Shown piece after piece: positions 17,193-24,794 of a stretch of 64,000 bases of DNA (position 1 is its first letter; each line of letters begins with the position of its first letter). This DNA is from Rhodobacter sp. (GTDB lineage: Bacteria > Pseudomonadota > Alphaproteobacteria > Rhodobacterales > Rhodobacteraceae): the NCBI GenBank assembly GCA_020637595.1, contig JACKKE010000002.1, forward strand, positions 62,001 to 126,000, given 5' to 3'. The position numbers were made by a program, and so were the translations under genes. A model generated the notes under the pieces. The model worked only from the letters and a program-made list of their open reading frames with translations. It was not told the origin of the DNA and did no database searches.

Positions 17193-17276
17193 CGGGGCAG
17201 GGGGGCTGTCTGCCCCCCTCTTTCGCTGCGCGAAATTCACCCCCCGAGGATATTTGAGACGCAAAGAAGAGGGCGG
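17193..17276 (-). repeat. Dispersed GC-rich intergenic element, family A, copy 3
   Basis: On the plus strand it reads GGGGGGCTGTCTGCCCCCC, then TTTCGC...AATTCACCCCCCGAGGATATTTGAGACGCAAAGAAGAG, the reverse of copies 1 and 2. It sits between the ligase gene and the alpha/beta hydrolase gene. The GGGGGGC/GCCCCCC hairpin followed by TTT could reduce readthrough. Confidence 0.65.
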
Positions 17277-17277
17277 A

Positions 17278-18096
17278 ATGCTGGATCTGGCGACGGGACG
17301 CGGGGTGTTCGACATCGCGGGCAAGCAGCTGGAATGGGCGGCCTGGGGCGCACGCGCGCCGGGGCGGCCGGTGATCGTGCTGCTGCATGAGGGGCTGGGC
17401 TGCGTCGCGCTGTGGCGCGATTTCCCCGAACGGCTGGCCGAGGCCAGCGGTTGCCCGGTCTTTGCCTATTCGCGCGCGGGCTATGGCCAGTCCGACCCCG
17501 CCGACCGGCCGTTTCCGGTCGATTACATGACCCGCCACGCGGTCGATGTCCTGCCCGACGTGCTGAATGCGATCGGCGCCGACAGCTATGTGCTGATGGG
17601 CCATTCCGACGGCGCGACCATTGCCGCCGAATACGCCGGCCGGGTCGAGGATTTCCGCGTCCGTGGCCTCGTGCTGATGGCGCCGCACTTCTTCACCGAG
17701 CCGCTGGGCCTGGCCGAGATCGCCCGCGCGGCCGAGGTCTTTGCGACGACGGATCTGGCCGCCAAGATGGCGCGCTATCACCGTGACCCGCGCGCGACCT
17801 TCGCTGGCTGGAATGACGCCTGGCTGAACCCGGCGTTCAAGGCGTGGAACGTGGCGGATGTGATCGACTATATCCGCGTGCCCGCGCTGGTGATCCAGGG
17901 GCGCGAGGACCAGTATGGCACGCTGGCGCAGGTGCACGAGGTTGAAACGCGCAGCTATGCGCCGGTCGACCTGCTGGTGCTCGACGACTGCCGCCACGCA
18001 CCGCAGTTCGACCAGCCGCAGGCGGTTCTGGACGCGGTAGCCGAATTCTGCGCGCGGCTGATCCGCATCGAGGCGGCGCAGCCCGAGGGGCTGTGA
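17278..18096 (+). CDS. Alpha/beta hydrolase of the box cluster
   Basis: A 272-residue alpha/beta hydrolase. The oxyanion region is LLHEGLGCVALWRDFP, the nucleophile elbow is GHSDGATIAAEYAG, and the acid/histidine pair lies in IQGREDQYG and DCRHAPQFDQP. It follows the ligase gene on the same strand. In this setting it may hydrolyse a CoA ester or lactone formed as a side product, but no substrate is visible. ATG at 17278, with GAAGAGGGCGG upstream. Confidence 0.87.
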   Translation: MLDLATGRGVFDIAGKQLEWAAWGARAPGRPVIVLLHEGLGCVALWRDFPERLAEASGCPVFAYSRAGYGQSDPADRPFPVDYMTRHAVDVLPDVLNAIGADSYVLMGHSDGATIAAEYAGRVEDFRVRGLVLMAPHFFTEPLGLAEIARAAEVFATTDLAAKMARYHRDPRATFAGWNDAWLNPAFKAWNVADVIDYIRVPALVIQGREDQYGTLAQVHEVETRSYAPVDLLVLDDCRHAPQFDQPQAVLDAVAEFCARLIRIEAAQPEGL

Positions 18097-18542
18097 TCTG
18101 GCCTGCGATCCCCTATCTGCCGGGGCAGACGCCGCGCCCGGCCGAGGGGGTGTTTGACGCTCTGAAGGGAGGGCTCGACGGGCTCGACCCGGCGGGGCTG
18201 GCCGACAGCGCCTGTTTCCGTGCGGGCTTCGAGGCCTTTGATCGGCGTCTCTACTGGGAGGCACACGAGCTGTGGGAGCCCGTCTGGCTGCGTCTGCCCG
18301 AGGGGGCCGAGCGCGCCTTGGTGCAAGGGGTGATCCAGCTGGCCAATTGCGGGCTGAAGCGGCGCATGGGGCGGGTTCAGGCGGCGATGCGAATCATCCC
18401 GCTGGCCGAAGCGGCGCTGGCGCGGGCCTATGCCGGAGGTGTGGCGGTGATGGGCGTGTCGCGGTCGCGCGTGACCGGGATGCAAGAAATTGCCACCCGT
18501 GAACTGCAATATAATGCAGAGAGTGACTTGACCAAGGGGTGA
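18093..18542 (+). CDS. DUF309 domain-containing protein
   Basis: A 149-residue protein with the DUF309 signature FDRRLYWEAHELWEPVWLRLPEGAERALVQGVIQLANCGLKRRMG (about residues 48-92). That helical family has conserved histidine and glutamate residues and no known function. Its GTG start overlaps the hydrolase stop as GTGA, so the two are co-translated. The 3' end carries three TGCA tetramers that belong to the boxC control region, so this gene overlaps an operator. Confidence 0.82.
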   Translation: MIWPAIPYLPGQTPRPAEGVFDALKGGLDGLDPAGLADSACFRAGFEAFDRRLYWEAHELWEPVWLRLPEGAERALVQGVIQLANCGLKRRMGRVQAAMRIIPLAEAALARAYAGGVAVMGVSRSRVTGMQEIATRELQYNAESDLTKG

Positions 18543-18622
18543 TTTTGGGTGATTTTGCCCGAGAAAGCCGCATAATAGATGTTTACGAAACGTATCTTTG
18601 GCACTATTGTGCATTTCATGCA
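18481..18622 (+). promoter_or_regulatory. Candidate BoxR operator region before boxC
   Basis: TGCA tetramers lie at 18481, 18505, 18515, 18610 and 18619. Those at 18505 and 18515 form TGCA-N6-TGCA, as before the ligase gene. The downstream pair sits at a GCACTATTG segment like the GCACTAT at the ligase and boxR promoters. It lies directly upstream of the boxC ribosome-binding site. Confidence 0.62.
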
Positions 18623-18657
18623 ATTGGCGTATACCTGACCCGAGGGAGGACACTCCA

Positions 18658-20316
18658 GTGACGAAGCGAATCGATTTCCAGACCGACCCGTCCAAATACC
18701 GCCACTGGCGCGTCGACTATGACGGCGCCATCGCCAACCTCACGATGGACGTGGACGAGAACGGCGGCCTGTTCGACGGCTATCAGCTGAAGCTGAACAG
18801 CTATGACCTGGGCGTGGACATCGAGCTGGCCGACATCGTCCAGCGCATGCGCTTCGAGCACCCCGAGGTGAAGGTCGTGGTGATGCGCTCGGGCAAGGAC
18901 AAGGTGTTCTGCGCTGGCGCGAACATCCGCATGTTGGGCGGCGCGACCCACGCGCACAAGGTCAACTTCTGCAAATTCACCAACGAGACCCGCAACACCT
19001 TCGAGGCCGCGGAGGCCGACAGCGGCCAGAAATACATCGCCGCCGTCAAGGGTGCCTGCGCCGGGGGCGGCTATGAGCTGGCGCTCGCCTGCAACCATAT
19101 CATGCTGACCGACGACAGCTCGTCGGCGGTGTCGCTGCCCGAGGTTCCGCTGCTGGCCGTTCTGCCCGGCACTGGCGGCCTGACCCGTGTCACCGACAAG
19201 CGCAAGGTGCGCCGCGACCTGGCGGATGTGTTCTGCTCGCTGGAAGAGGGCATCAAGGGCAAGCGTGCGGTGCAGTGGCGGCTGGTCGACGAGATTTTCC
19301 CGAACTCGAAGTTCGATGATGCCGTGGTTCAGCGCGCGCAGGATTTCGCCGCCGCTTCGACCAAGGCGACCGGCACCGGCATCGCCCTGAATCCGCTGCA
19401 GAAGACCATCGGCGAGGACGGTTCGATCCACTATTCGCTGGTCGAGGTCGCCGTGGACCGCGACAGCCGCAAGGTCACCGTCACGCTGAACGGCCCGGAT
19501 CAGGACGTGCCGGCCTCGGTCGAGGCGCTGCATGCGCAGGGTGACCAGTCCTGGATGCTGCGTCTGGCGCGGGAATTCGACGACGCGATTCTGGAACTGC
19601 GCCTGAACGAGATGGAGCTGGGCCTGATGGTGTTCCGCACCCAGGGCGACCCGCAGGCGGTTCTGGCGCATGAGGCCTTCATGCTGGCCAATTCCGGCGA
19701 CTGGCTGGCGGGTGAGATCCTGCAATACTGGAAGCGCGTGCTGAAGCGGGTCGACGTGACCTCGCGTTCGCTGGTCGCGCTGGTCGAAAACGGCTCGTGC
19801 TATGCGGGGTTCCTGGCGGAACTGCTCTGGGCCTCGGATCGCAGCTACATGATGGAAGGCGAGTTCGAGGGCGACAACCGTCCGGTCGCCACCGTCACGC
19901 TGAGCGCGGGCAATTTCGGCCCGTTCCCGATGGGCAACGACCTGACCCGTCTGCAGACCCGCTTCCTGGCCGAGCCCGAGGCGGTCGAGGCGCTGAAGGG
20001 CAAGATCGGCGCGGCCCTGGAAGCCGACGACGCGATGGAGGCGGGTCTGGTGACCTATGCCTATGACGACATCGACTGGGAAGACGAGATCCGCATCTTC
20101 ATGGAAGAGCGCGCGAGCTTCAGCCCCGACGCGATGACCGGCATGGAAGCCAACCTGCGTTTTGCCGGCCCCGAGACGATGGAGACCCGGATTTTTGGCC
20201 GCCTGACTGCCTGGCAGAACTGGATCTTCAACCGTCCGAATGCGACCGGCACCGACGGGGCGCTGCAGCGCTATGGCACCGGGGTGCGCGGCGACTACAA
20301 CATGCAGCGCGTGTGA
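18658..20316 (+). CDS. boxC: 2,3-epoxybenzoyl-CoA dihydrolase BoxC
   Basis: A 552-residue crotonase-superfamily enzyme that hydrolytically opens 2,3-epoxybenzoyl-CoA to 3,4-dehydroadipyl-CoA semialdehyde and formate. It is about twice normal crotonase length, as BoxC is. It shows KVVVMRSGKDKVFCAGANIRMLGG and VKGACAGGGYELALACNHIMLTDD, the oxyanion-hole glycines, then PEVPLLAVLPGTGGLTRVTDKRKVRRD. Start is GTG at 18658 after GGGAGGA; an ATG at 18598 would lie inside the operator. It is the first gene of boxC-boxB-boxA. Confidence 0.96.
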   Translation: MTKRIDFQTDPSKYRHWRVDYDGAIANLTMDVDENGGLFDGYQLKLNSYDLGVDIELADIVQRMRFEHPEVKVVVMRSGKDKVFCAGANIRMLGGATHAHKVNFCKFTNETRNTFEAAEADSGQKYIAAVKGACAGGGYELALACNHIMLTDDSSSAVSLPEVPLLAVLPGTGGLTRVTDKRKVRRDLADVFCSLEEGIKGKRAVQWRLVDEIFPNSKFDDAVVQRAQDFAAASTKATGTGIALNPLQKTIGEDGSIHYSLVEVAVDRDSRKVTVTLNGPDQDVPASVEALHAQGDQSWMLRLAREFDDAILELRLNEMELGLMVFRTQGDPQAVLAHEAFMLANSGDWLAGEILQYWKRVLKRVDVTSRSLVALVENGSCYAGFLAELLWASDRSYMMEGEFEGDNRPVATVTLSAGNFGPFPMGNDLTRLQTRFLAEPEAVEALKGKIGAALEADDAMEAGLVTYAYDDIDWEDEIRIFMEERASFSPDAMTGMEANLRFAGPETMETRIFGRLTAWQNWIFNRPNATGTDGALQRYGTGVRGDYNMQRV

Positions 20317-20318
20317 CG

Positions 20319-20388
20319 CAGGAGGTGCGTGCAAGCACGCACCTTACAGAAACGGAAGTGTAGGGTGCGTGCTCGCACGCACCTCCCA
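20319..20388. repeat. GGTGCGTGC palindromic repeats, family B, inverted pair between boxC and boxB
   Basis: Two palindromes, 20324-20343 and 20364-20383, each have arms GGTGCGTGC and GCACGCACC. The pair is itself inverted about a 20-base centre (TTACAG...TGTAGG), so the whole block can fold as one long stem or as two hairpins. It fills almost the entire boxC-boxB gap. Confidence 0.85.
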
Positions 20389-20401
20389 ATGGAGGAAAGC
20401 A

Positions 20402-21853
20402 ATGCTCGACCTTATCAACGTCAGCTATGACACGCAGATCCCCAACAACGTGGGTCTGTCGTCCGACAAGCGCGTGCTCAAGGCGCTGGAGAAATGGCAC
20501 CCCGGTTACATCAACTGGTGGAATGACCTGATCCCGCAGAACTTCCAGAAATCGCTGGTCTACCTGCGCACCGCGGTCAGCGTCGACCCCAAGGGCTGGG
20601 CCAAGTTCGACTATGTCAAGATGCCGGAATACCGCTGGGGCGTGCTGCTGGCGCCGCAGGTCGAGGACCGCCGCATCCCCTGCGGCGAGCACGCCGGTGA
20701 ACCCGCCTGGCAGGAAGTCCCCGGCGAATACCGCTCGCTGATGCGCCGCCTGATCGTGATCCAGGGCGATACCGAACCCGCCTCGGTCGAGCAGCAGCGA
20801 TTCCTCGGCCTGACCGCGCCCTCGCTTTACGACATGCGCAACCTCTTCCAGGTCAACGTCGAAGAGGGCCGCCACCTCTGGGCGATGGTCTATCTGCTGC
20901 ACAAATACTTCGGCGCCGATGGCCGCGAGGAAGCCGACGACCTGCTGCGCCGTCAGTCGGGCTCGGAAGAGGCCCCGCGGATGCTGGGCGCCTTCAATGA
21001 GGAAACGCCGGACTGGCTGTCGTTCTTCATGTTCACCTATTTCACCGACCGCGACGGCAAGATGCAGCTGGAGGCGCTGGCGCAATCGGGCTTCGACCCG
21101 CTCAGCCGCACCTGCCGCTTCATGCTGACCGAGGAAGCGCACCATATGTTCGTGGGCGAAACCGGCGTCGGTCGCACCATCGAGCGCACCTGCGAGGTGA
21201 TGAAGGCGAACGGTATCGACGATCCCTATGACATCGAGAAGATCCGCTCGTTCGGGGTGATCGATCTGCCGACGATCCAAAAGAAGCTGAACCTGCACTA
21301 CACGCTCAGCCTCGACCTGTTCGGTCAGGAAGTCTCGACGAACGCCGCCAACGCGTTCAACGCCGGGATCAAGGGCCGCTATATGGAGCACCGCCTGACC
21401 GACGACCACAAGCTGACCAACGACACCTACACCGTGTGGGATTTCGAGGACGGCAAGGTCGTGCGCAAGGAAGTGCCGGCGCTGACCGCGATCAACATGC
21501 GCCTGCGCGACGACTACAGCCGCGACGCGGCGGGTGGCGTGGGTCGGTGGAACAAGATCATCGAGAAATCGGGGATTCAGTTCGAATTGACGCTGCCGCA
21601 TGAGTCGTTCAACCGCAAGATCGGCGTGTTCTCGAACCACCTGTTCGATCCGCAGGGCAACCTGATCTCGGGCGCCGAGTATGACGCGAAGGTGGGCGAG
21701 TGGCTGCCGACCCATGCCGACGGCGACTATATCCAGTCGCTGATGAAACCGGTGACCGAGCCCGGCAAATATGCCGACTGGATCGCTGCGCCGAAGGTCG
21801 GGATCGACAACAAGCCCGGCGATTTCGAATACGTCAAGCTCTACATGGCGTGA
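20402..21853 (+). CDS. boxB: Benzoyl-CoA 2,3-epoxidase, oxygenase subunit BoxB
   Basis: A 483-residue class I di-iron epoxidase that inserts one oxygen atom into benzoyl-CoA. The candidate iron ligands are E125, E155 and H158 (VNVEEGRHLW), D216, and E245 and H248 (MLTEEAHHMF). These match, with a five-residue offset, the ligands reported for Azoarcus BoxB as I recall them. Electrons come from BoxA. The ATG at 20402 follows AATGGAGGAAAGC. It is flanked on both sides by family-B palindromic repeats. Confidence 0.97.
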   Translation: MLDLINVSYDTQIPNNVGLSSDKRVLKALEKWHPGYINWWNDLIPQNFQKSLVYLRTAVSVDPKGWAKFDYVKMPEYRWGVLLAPQVEDRRIPCGEHAGEPAWQEVPGEYRSLMRRLIVIQGDTEPASVEQQRFLGLTAPSLYDMRNLFQVNVEEGRHLWAMVYLLHKYFGADGREEADDLLRRQSGSEEAPRMLGAFNEETPDWLSFFMFTYFTDRDGKMQLEALAQSGFDPLSRTCRFMLTEEAHHMFVGETGVGRTIERTCEVMKANGIDDPYDIEKIRSFGVIDLPTIQKKLNLHYTLSLDLFGQEVSTNAANAFNAGIKGRYMEHRLTDDHKLTNDTYTVWDFEDGKVVRKEVPALTAINMRLRDDYSRDAAGGVGRWNKIIEKSGIQFELTLPHESFNRKIGVFSNHLFDPQGNLISGAEYDAKVGEWLPTHADGDYIQSLMKPVTEPGKYADWIAAPKVGIDNKPGDFEYVKLYMA

Positions 21854-21857
21854 CATC

Positions 21858-21921
21858 GGTGCGTGAAATCACGCACCCTACGGCGACAATCCGCTTGTAG
21901 GGTGCGTGCGCGTCACGCACC
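21858..21921. repeat. GGTGCGTGC palindromic repeats, family B, inverted pair after boxB
   Basis: Two units: 21858-21877 with arms GGTGCGTGA and TCACGCACC, and 21901-21921 with arms GGTGCGTG and CACGCACC. CCCTAC and GTAGGG face each other between them. This is the same inverted-pair design as between boxC and boxB. Confidence 0.82.
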
Positions 21922-21995
21922 ATGCCCGAATGGCCAGAAACTGCTGCCCGGCACGGTCTGCCCGTGCCGCGCGGCCAAACGTGAGGGAGGCCCCG

Positions 21996-22166
21996 ATGCC
22001 GCCGATCGAACGCACCGCCCATTTCCCCCAGCCGCAGACCCGCCAGCGCACCGACCGTTCGGTTTGCCTTGACTGCCCGTCCTGCGCAGGCCTTTGCTGG
22101 AGCCTCGCCGAACTCGACCACCTGCCTGAGGTGGTCCTCCACTCCGACCGGACCGCCCGCGCATGA
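21996..22166 (+). CDS. Small four-cysteine protein between boxB and boxA
   Basis: A predicted 56-residue protein with C24, C27, C30 and C34 in the pattern C-x2-C-x2-C-x3-C (CLDCPSCAGLC). That spacing is the usual [4Fe-4S] ligand pattern of bacterial ferredoxins, and the proline that normally follows is replaced by tryptophan. GGGAGG precedes the ATG, and the stop overlaps the boxA ATG as ATGA, so it is likely translated and coupled to boxA. I do not recognise a family. A role in BoxA cluster insertion or in electron supply to BoxB is inference only. Confidence 0.65.
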   Translation: MPPIERTAHFPQPQTRQRTDRSVCLDCPSCAGLCWSLAELDHLPEVVLHSDRTARA

Positions 22167-23359
22167 ACAAGCCCCTCAAGCAGCACCTGATCGACCCGGA
22201 AATCTGCATCCGCTGTTACACCTGCGAGATGACCTGCCCGGTCGAGGCGATCACCCATGACGACAGCAATGTCGTGATCGACGCCGCCAAGTGCGATTTC
22301 TGCCTCGACTGCATTCCGGTCTGTCCGACCGGCTCGATCGACGAGTGGCGCTTTGTCGCCAAGCCCTATTCGCTGGACGACCAGTTCGGCTGGGCCGAGC
22401 TGCCCGCGCAGGGCGAGATCGTGGCGGCCGGTGGTGACGACGCCGAGGGCGGCGACGATCTGCAGGCCGCGATGGAGGCCCTGCTGGCCGAGGCGCACAA
22501 GGGTGCCGGCGGCAAGGCCAAGGCCCCGGCGACGGCCGCAAAGCCCAGCGTGAACCTCTACAACCTCGGCAAGCCCGCCGTCGCCAAGGTGCAGGGCAAT
22601 TTCCGCCTGACCTCGGATGAGAGCGGCTCGGACGTGCGCCATATCATCCTGGATTTCGGCAGCCAGCATTTCCCGGTGCTCGAAGGCCAGTCGATCGGCA
22701 TCATCCCGCCCGGCACCGACGCCAACGGCAAGCCGCATCTGCCGCGGCTCTATTCGGTCTCCAGCCCGCGCGACGGCGAGCGGCGCAACTACAACAACCT
22801 CTCGCTGACCGTGAAGCGCGAGGACAAGGGCGTCTGCTCGAACTATGTCTGCGATCTGAAGCTGGGCGACGAGGTGCAGGTGACAGGCCCGTTCGGCGCG
22901 ACCTTCCTGATGCCCGACGACCCTTCGGCCCGTCTGCTGATGATCTGCACCGGCACTGGCTCGGCCCCGTTCCGCGGCTTTACCATGCGCCGCCAACGCG
23001 CCGCCGCCGGCACCTCGGGCGATATGGTGATGTTCTTCGGCGCCCGCACCCCGGATTCGCTGCCCTATTTCGGCCCGCTGAACAAGGTGCCCGAGCGTCT
23101 GCTGAAAAAGCACCTGGTGTTCAGCCGCATCCCCGGCGTCGACAAGGAATACGTTCAGGACCGCATGATGGTCGAGCAGGAGGCGATTGCCGACATGCTG
23201 GCCGATCCCCGGACGCATATCTATATCTGTGGCCTCAAGGGGATGGAGCAGGGCGTGGAACACGCCTTCAAGAACATCGCGGAATCGACTGGCATGCCCT
23301 GGGAGGCGACCCGCGACGTGATGCGCGACGAAGGCCGGTATCACGTCGAGACCTATTGA
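22163..23359 (+). CDS. boxA: Benzoyl-CoA 2,3-epoxidase, reductase subunit BoxA
   Basis: A 398-residue iron-sulfur flavoprotein that passes electrons from NADPH to BoxB. Two [4Fe-4S] motifs lie near the N-terminus: C15, C18, C21, C25 and C44, C47, C50, C54. An acidic/alanine linker (about 80-130) leads to a ferredoxin-NADP reductase domain with RLYSVSSPRDGE for FAD and LMICTGTGSAPFRGF for the nicotinamide. It ends in EGRYHVETY. Start overlaps the small cysteine protein. Confidence 0.96.
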   Translation: MNKPLKQHLIDPEICIRCYTCEMTCPVEAITHDDSNVVIDAAKCDFCLDCIPVCPTGSIDEWRFVAKPYSLDDQFGWAELPAQGEIVAAGGDDAEGGDDLQAAMEALLAEAHKGAGGKAKAPATAAKPSVNLYNLGKPAVAKVQGNFRLTSDESGSDVRHIILDFGSQHFPVLEGQSIGIIPPGTDANGKPHLPRLYSVSSPRDGERRNYNNLSLTVKREDKGVCSNYVCDLKLGDEVQVTGPFGATFLMPDDPSARLLMICTGTGSAPFRGFTMRRQRAAAGTSGDMVMFFGARTPDSLPYFGPLNKVPERLLKKHLVFSRIPGVDKEYVQDRMMVEQEAIADMLADPRTHIYICGLKGMEQGVEHAFKNIAESTGMPWEATRDVMRDEGRYHVETY

Positions 23360-23778
23360 TGCCCTATCTCCACGAGATCCGGGTCGCCTGGGGCGACTGC
23401 GACCCAGCAGGAATCGTCTATACCGGACGCATTCCGGCCTTTGCGCTGGATGCCATCGACGGCTGGTGGGATCATTACGTCGGCGCGGGCGGCTGGTATT
23501 ACAACGAGGTCAAGCGCGGCTTCGGCACGCCCTTCGTGCATATGAGCCTCGACTTTCGCCACCCGATGACGCCGCTCCACCGGCTGTTCTGCGAGGTTGC
23601 GCCGACCCGGCTGGGCGACACTTCGGTTGAGTTCCGGGTGGCTGGCCGCCAGGACGGGGTGCTGTGCTTCGAGGGGCGCTTTGTCTGCGTCTTTGTCGAA
23701 CAGCCCGCATTCAGCAAGGCACCGCCGCCGGAGGATATCCGCGCCTTGATCGAATCCCAGATCGAGCCGGCGGCATGA
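23359..23778 (+). CDS. Hotdog-fold acyl-CoA thioesterase
   Basis: A 139-residue 4-hydroxybenzoyl-CoA thioesterase-like protein. The active-site stretch is VAWGDCDPAGIVYTGRIPAFALDAIDGW, with the catalytic aspartate of the family in DPAGIVY. The ATG shares a base with the boxA stop (TGATG), so it is translated with boxA. A thioesterase here could release trapped aromatic CoA esters and recover CoA. I infer that role from position. Confidence 0.9.
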   Translation: MPYLHEIRVAWGDCDPAGIVYTGRIPAFALDAIDGWWDHYVGAGGWYYNEVKRGFGTPFVHMSLDFRHPMTPLHRLFCEVAPTRLGDTSVEFRVAGRQDGVLCFEGRFVCVFVEQPAFSKAPPPEDIRALIESQIEPAA

Positions 23779-23781
23779 TAT

Positions 23782-23848
23782 TGCATTTCCAATGATCCGG
23801 GGGCGCAGGGCTATTGTTTGAACCGCGCCGATCGCCTAGGATTGTGCA
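23782..23848 (+). promoter_or_regulatory. Candidate BoxR autoregulatory site before boxR
   Basis: TGCA tetramers lie at 23782 and 23845, the second inside TTGTGCACTATTATT. The GCACTAT segment also occurs at the ligase and boxC promoters. With only two tetramers it is weaker than the other clusters. Confidence 0.5.
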
Positions 23849-23876
23849 CTATTATTCCTCACCCCGGCCCGGCCCG

Positions 23877-24794
23877 ATGTCCGAGATCACCAATTTCCGC
23901 GGCGAAACACTGGCTGCAGACAGCGAAACCCGGGGCGAGGCCGCGGCGCGGGCGCTGATCCTGCGGGTGGGTGAGCGGGTGCGCAAGGCGCGCGAGCTCA
24001 AGGGCATCCCGCGGCGCGTGCTGTCCGAGGCCTCGGGCGTCTCGCCGCGCTATCTGGCGTTGCTGGAGGCGGGCGAGGGGAACATCTCGATCGGTCTCTT
24101 GCAGCGCGTGGCCGAGGCGCTGGATCACCGCATCGAATGGCTGCTGGGCGAGGACGACCCCTGGACCTCGGATGCGCTGCGCGTGGCGGAACTGTTCCGT
24201 TCGGCCACCGCCGACACCCGCGCCAAGGTGATGGCCCTGCTGGCCCCCCAGCCCGAGGCCAGCGCCCGGCGCAACCGCATCGCGCTGATCGGGCTGCGCG
24301 GGGCCGGCAAGTCGACGCTGGGCGCGCTGGCGGGCAAGCAGCTGGGCGTGCCCTTTGTCGAACTCAACCGCGAGATCGAGGACCACGCCGGCATGCCGGT
24401 GAACGAGGTGATGGCCTTCTATGGTCAGGAGGGCTATCGCCGGCTGGAAGGTCAGGCGCTGACCCGCATCGTCGCCACCCATGACAGCGTGATCCTGGCC
24501 GTCGCCGGCGGTATCGTGGCCGAGCCCGACGCCTTCAAGACCCTGCTGTCGCAGTTCCACACGATCTGGATCAAGGCCGCACCCGCCGAGCATATGGCCC
24601 GCGTGCGGGGGCAGGGCGACATGCGGCCAATGGCCGGCAACCCCGAGGCGATGGACCAGCTCAAGTTCATCCTGACCAGCCGCGAGGCGCTTTACGATCA
24701 GGCGCGGGCCAAGCTGGACACCACCGGTCAGAGCGTCGAGCAATCGACCGCCGATCTGGTCGCACTGATCAAAGACCACGGATTCCTGGATTGA
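23877..24794 (+). CDS. boxR: BoxR, benzoyl-CoA-responsive repressor (XRE HTH plus shikimate-kinase-like domain)
   Basis: A 305-residue BzdR/BoxR-type regulator. Residues about 28-92 form an XRE helix-turn-helix (VRKARELKGIPRRVLSEASGVSPRYLALLEAGEGNISIGLLQRVAEAL). A linker follows, and residues about 134-300 form a shikimate-kinase-like effector domain with the P-loop GLRGAGKS (139-146). In this family benzoyl-CoA binding releases DNA. Start at 23877; the longer reading to 23814 crosses the operator candidate. It lies within the box operon and should control its own cluster. Confidence 0.94.
   Translation: MSEITNFRGETLAADSETRGEAAARALILRVGERVRKARELKGIPRRVLSEASGVSPRYLALLEAGEGNISIGLLQRVAEALDHRIEWLLGEDDPWTSDALRVAELFRSATADTRAKVMALLAPQPEASARRNRIALIGLRGAGKSTLGALAGKQLGVPFVELNREIEDHAGMPVNEVMAFYGQEGYRRLEGQALTRIVATHDSVILAVAGGIVAEPDAFKTLLSQFHTIWIKAAPAEHMARVRGQGDMRPMAGNPEAMDQLKFILTSREALYDQARAKLDTTGQSVEQSTADLVALIKDHGFLD

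Noticed and set aside
20319..21921. CRISPR array
   Set aside because: The repeats are palindromic units placed as two separated pairs, with no regular spacers and no cas genes.
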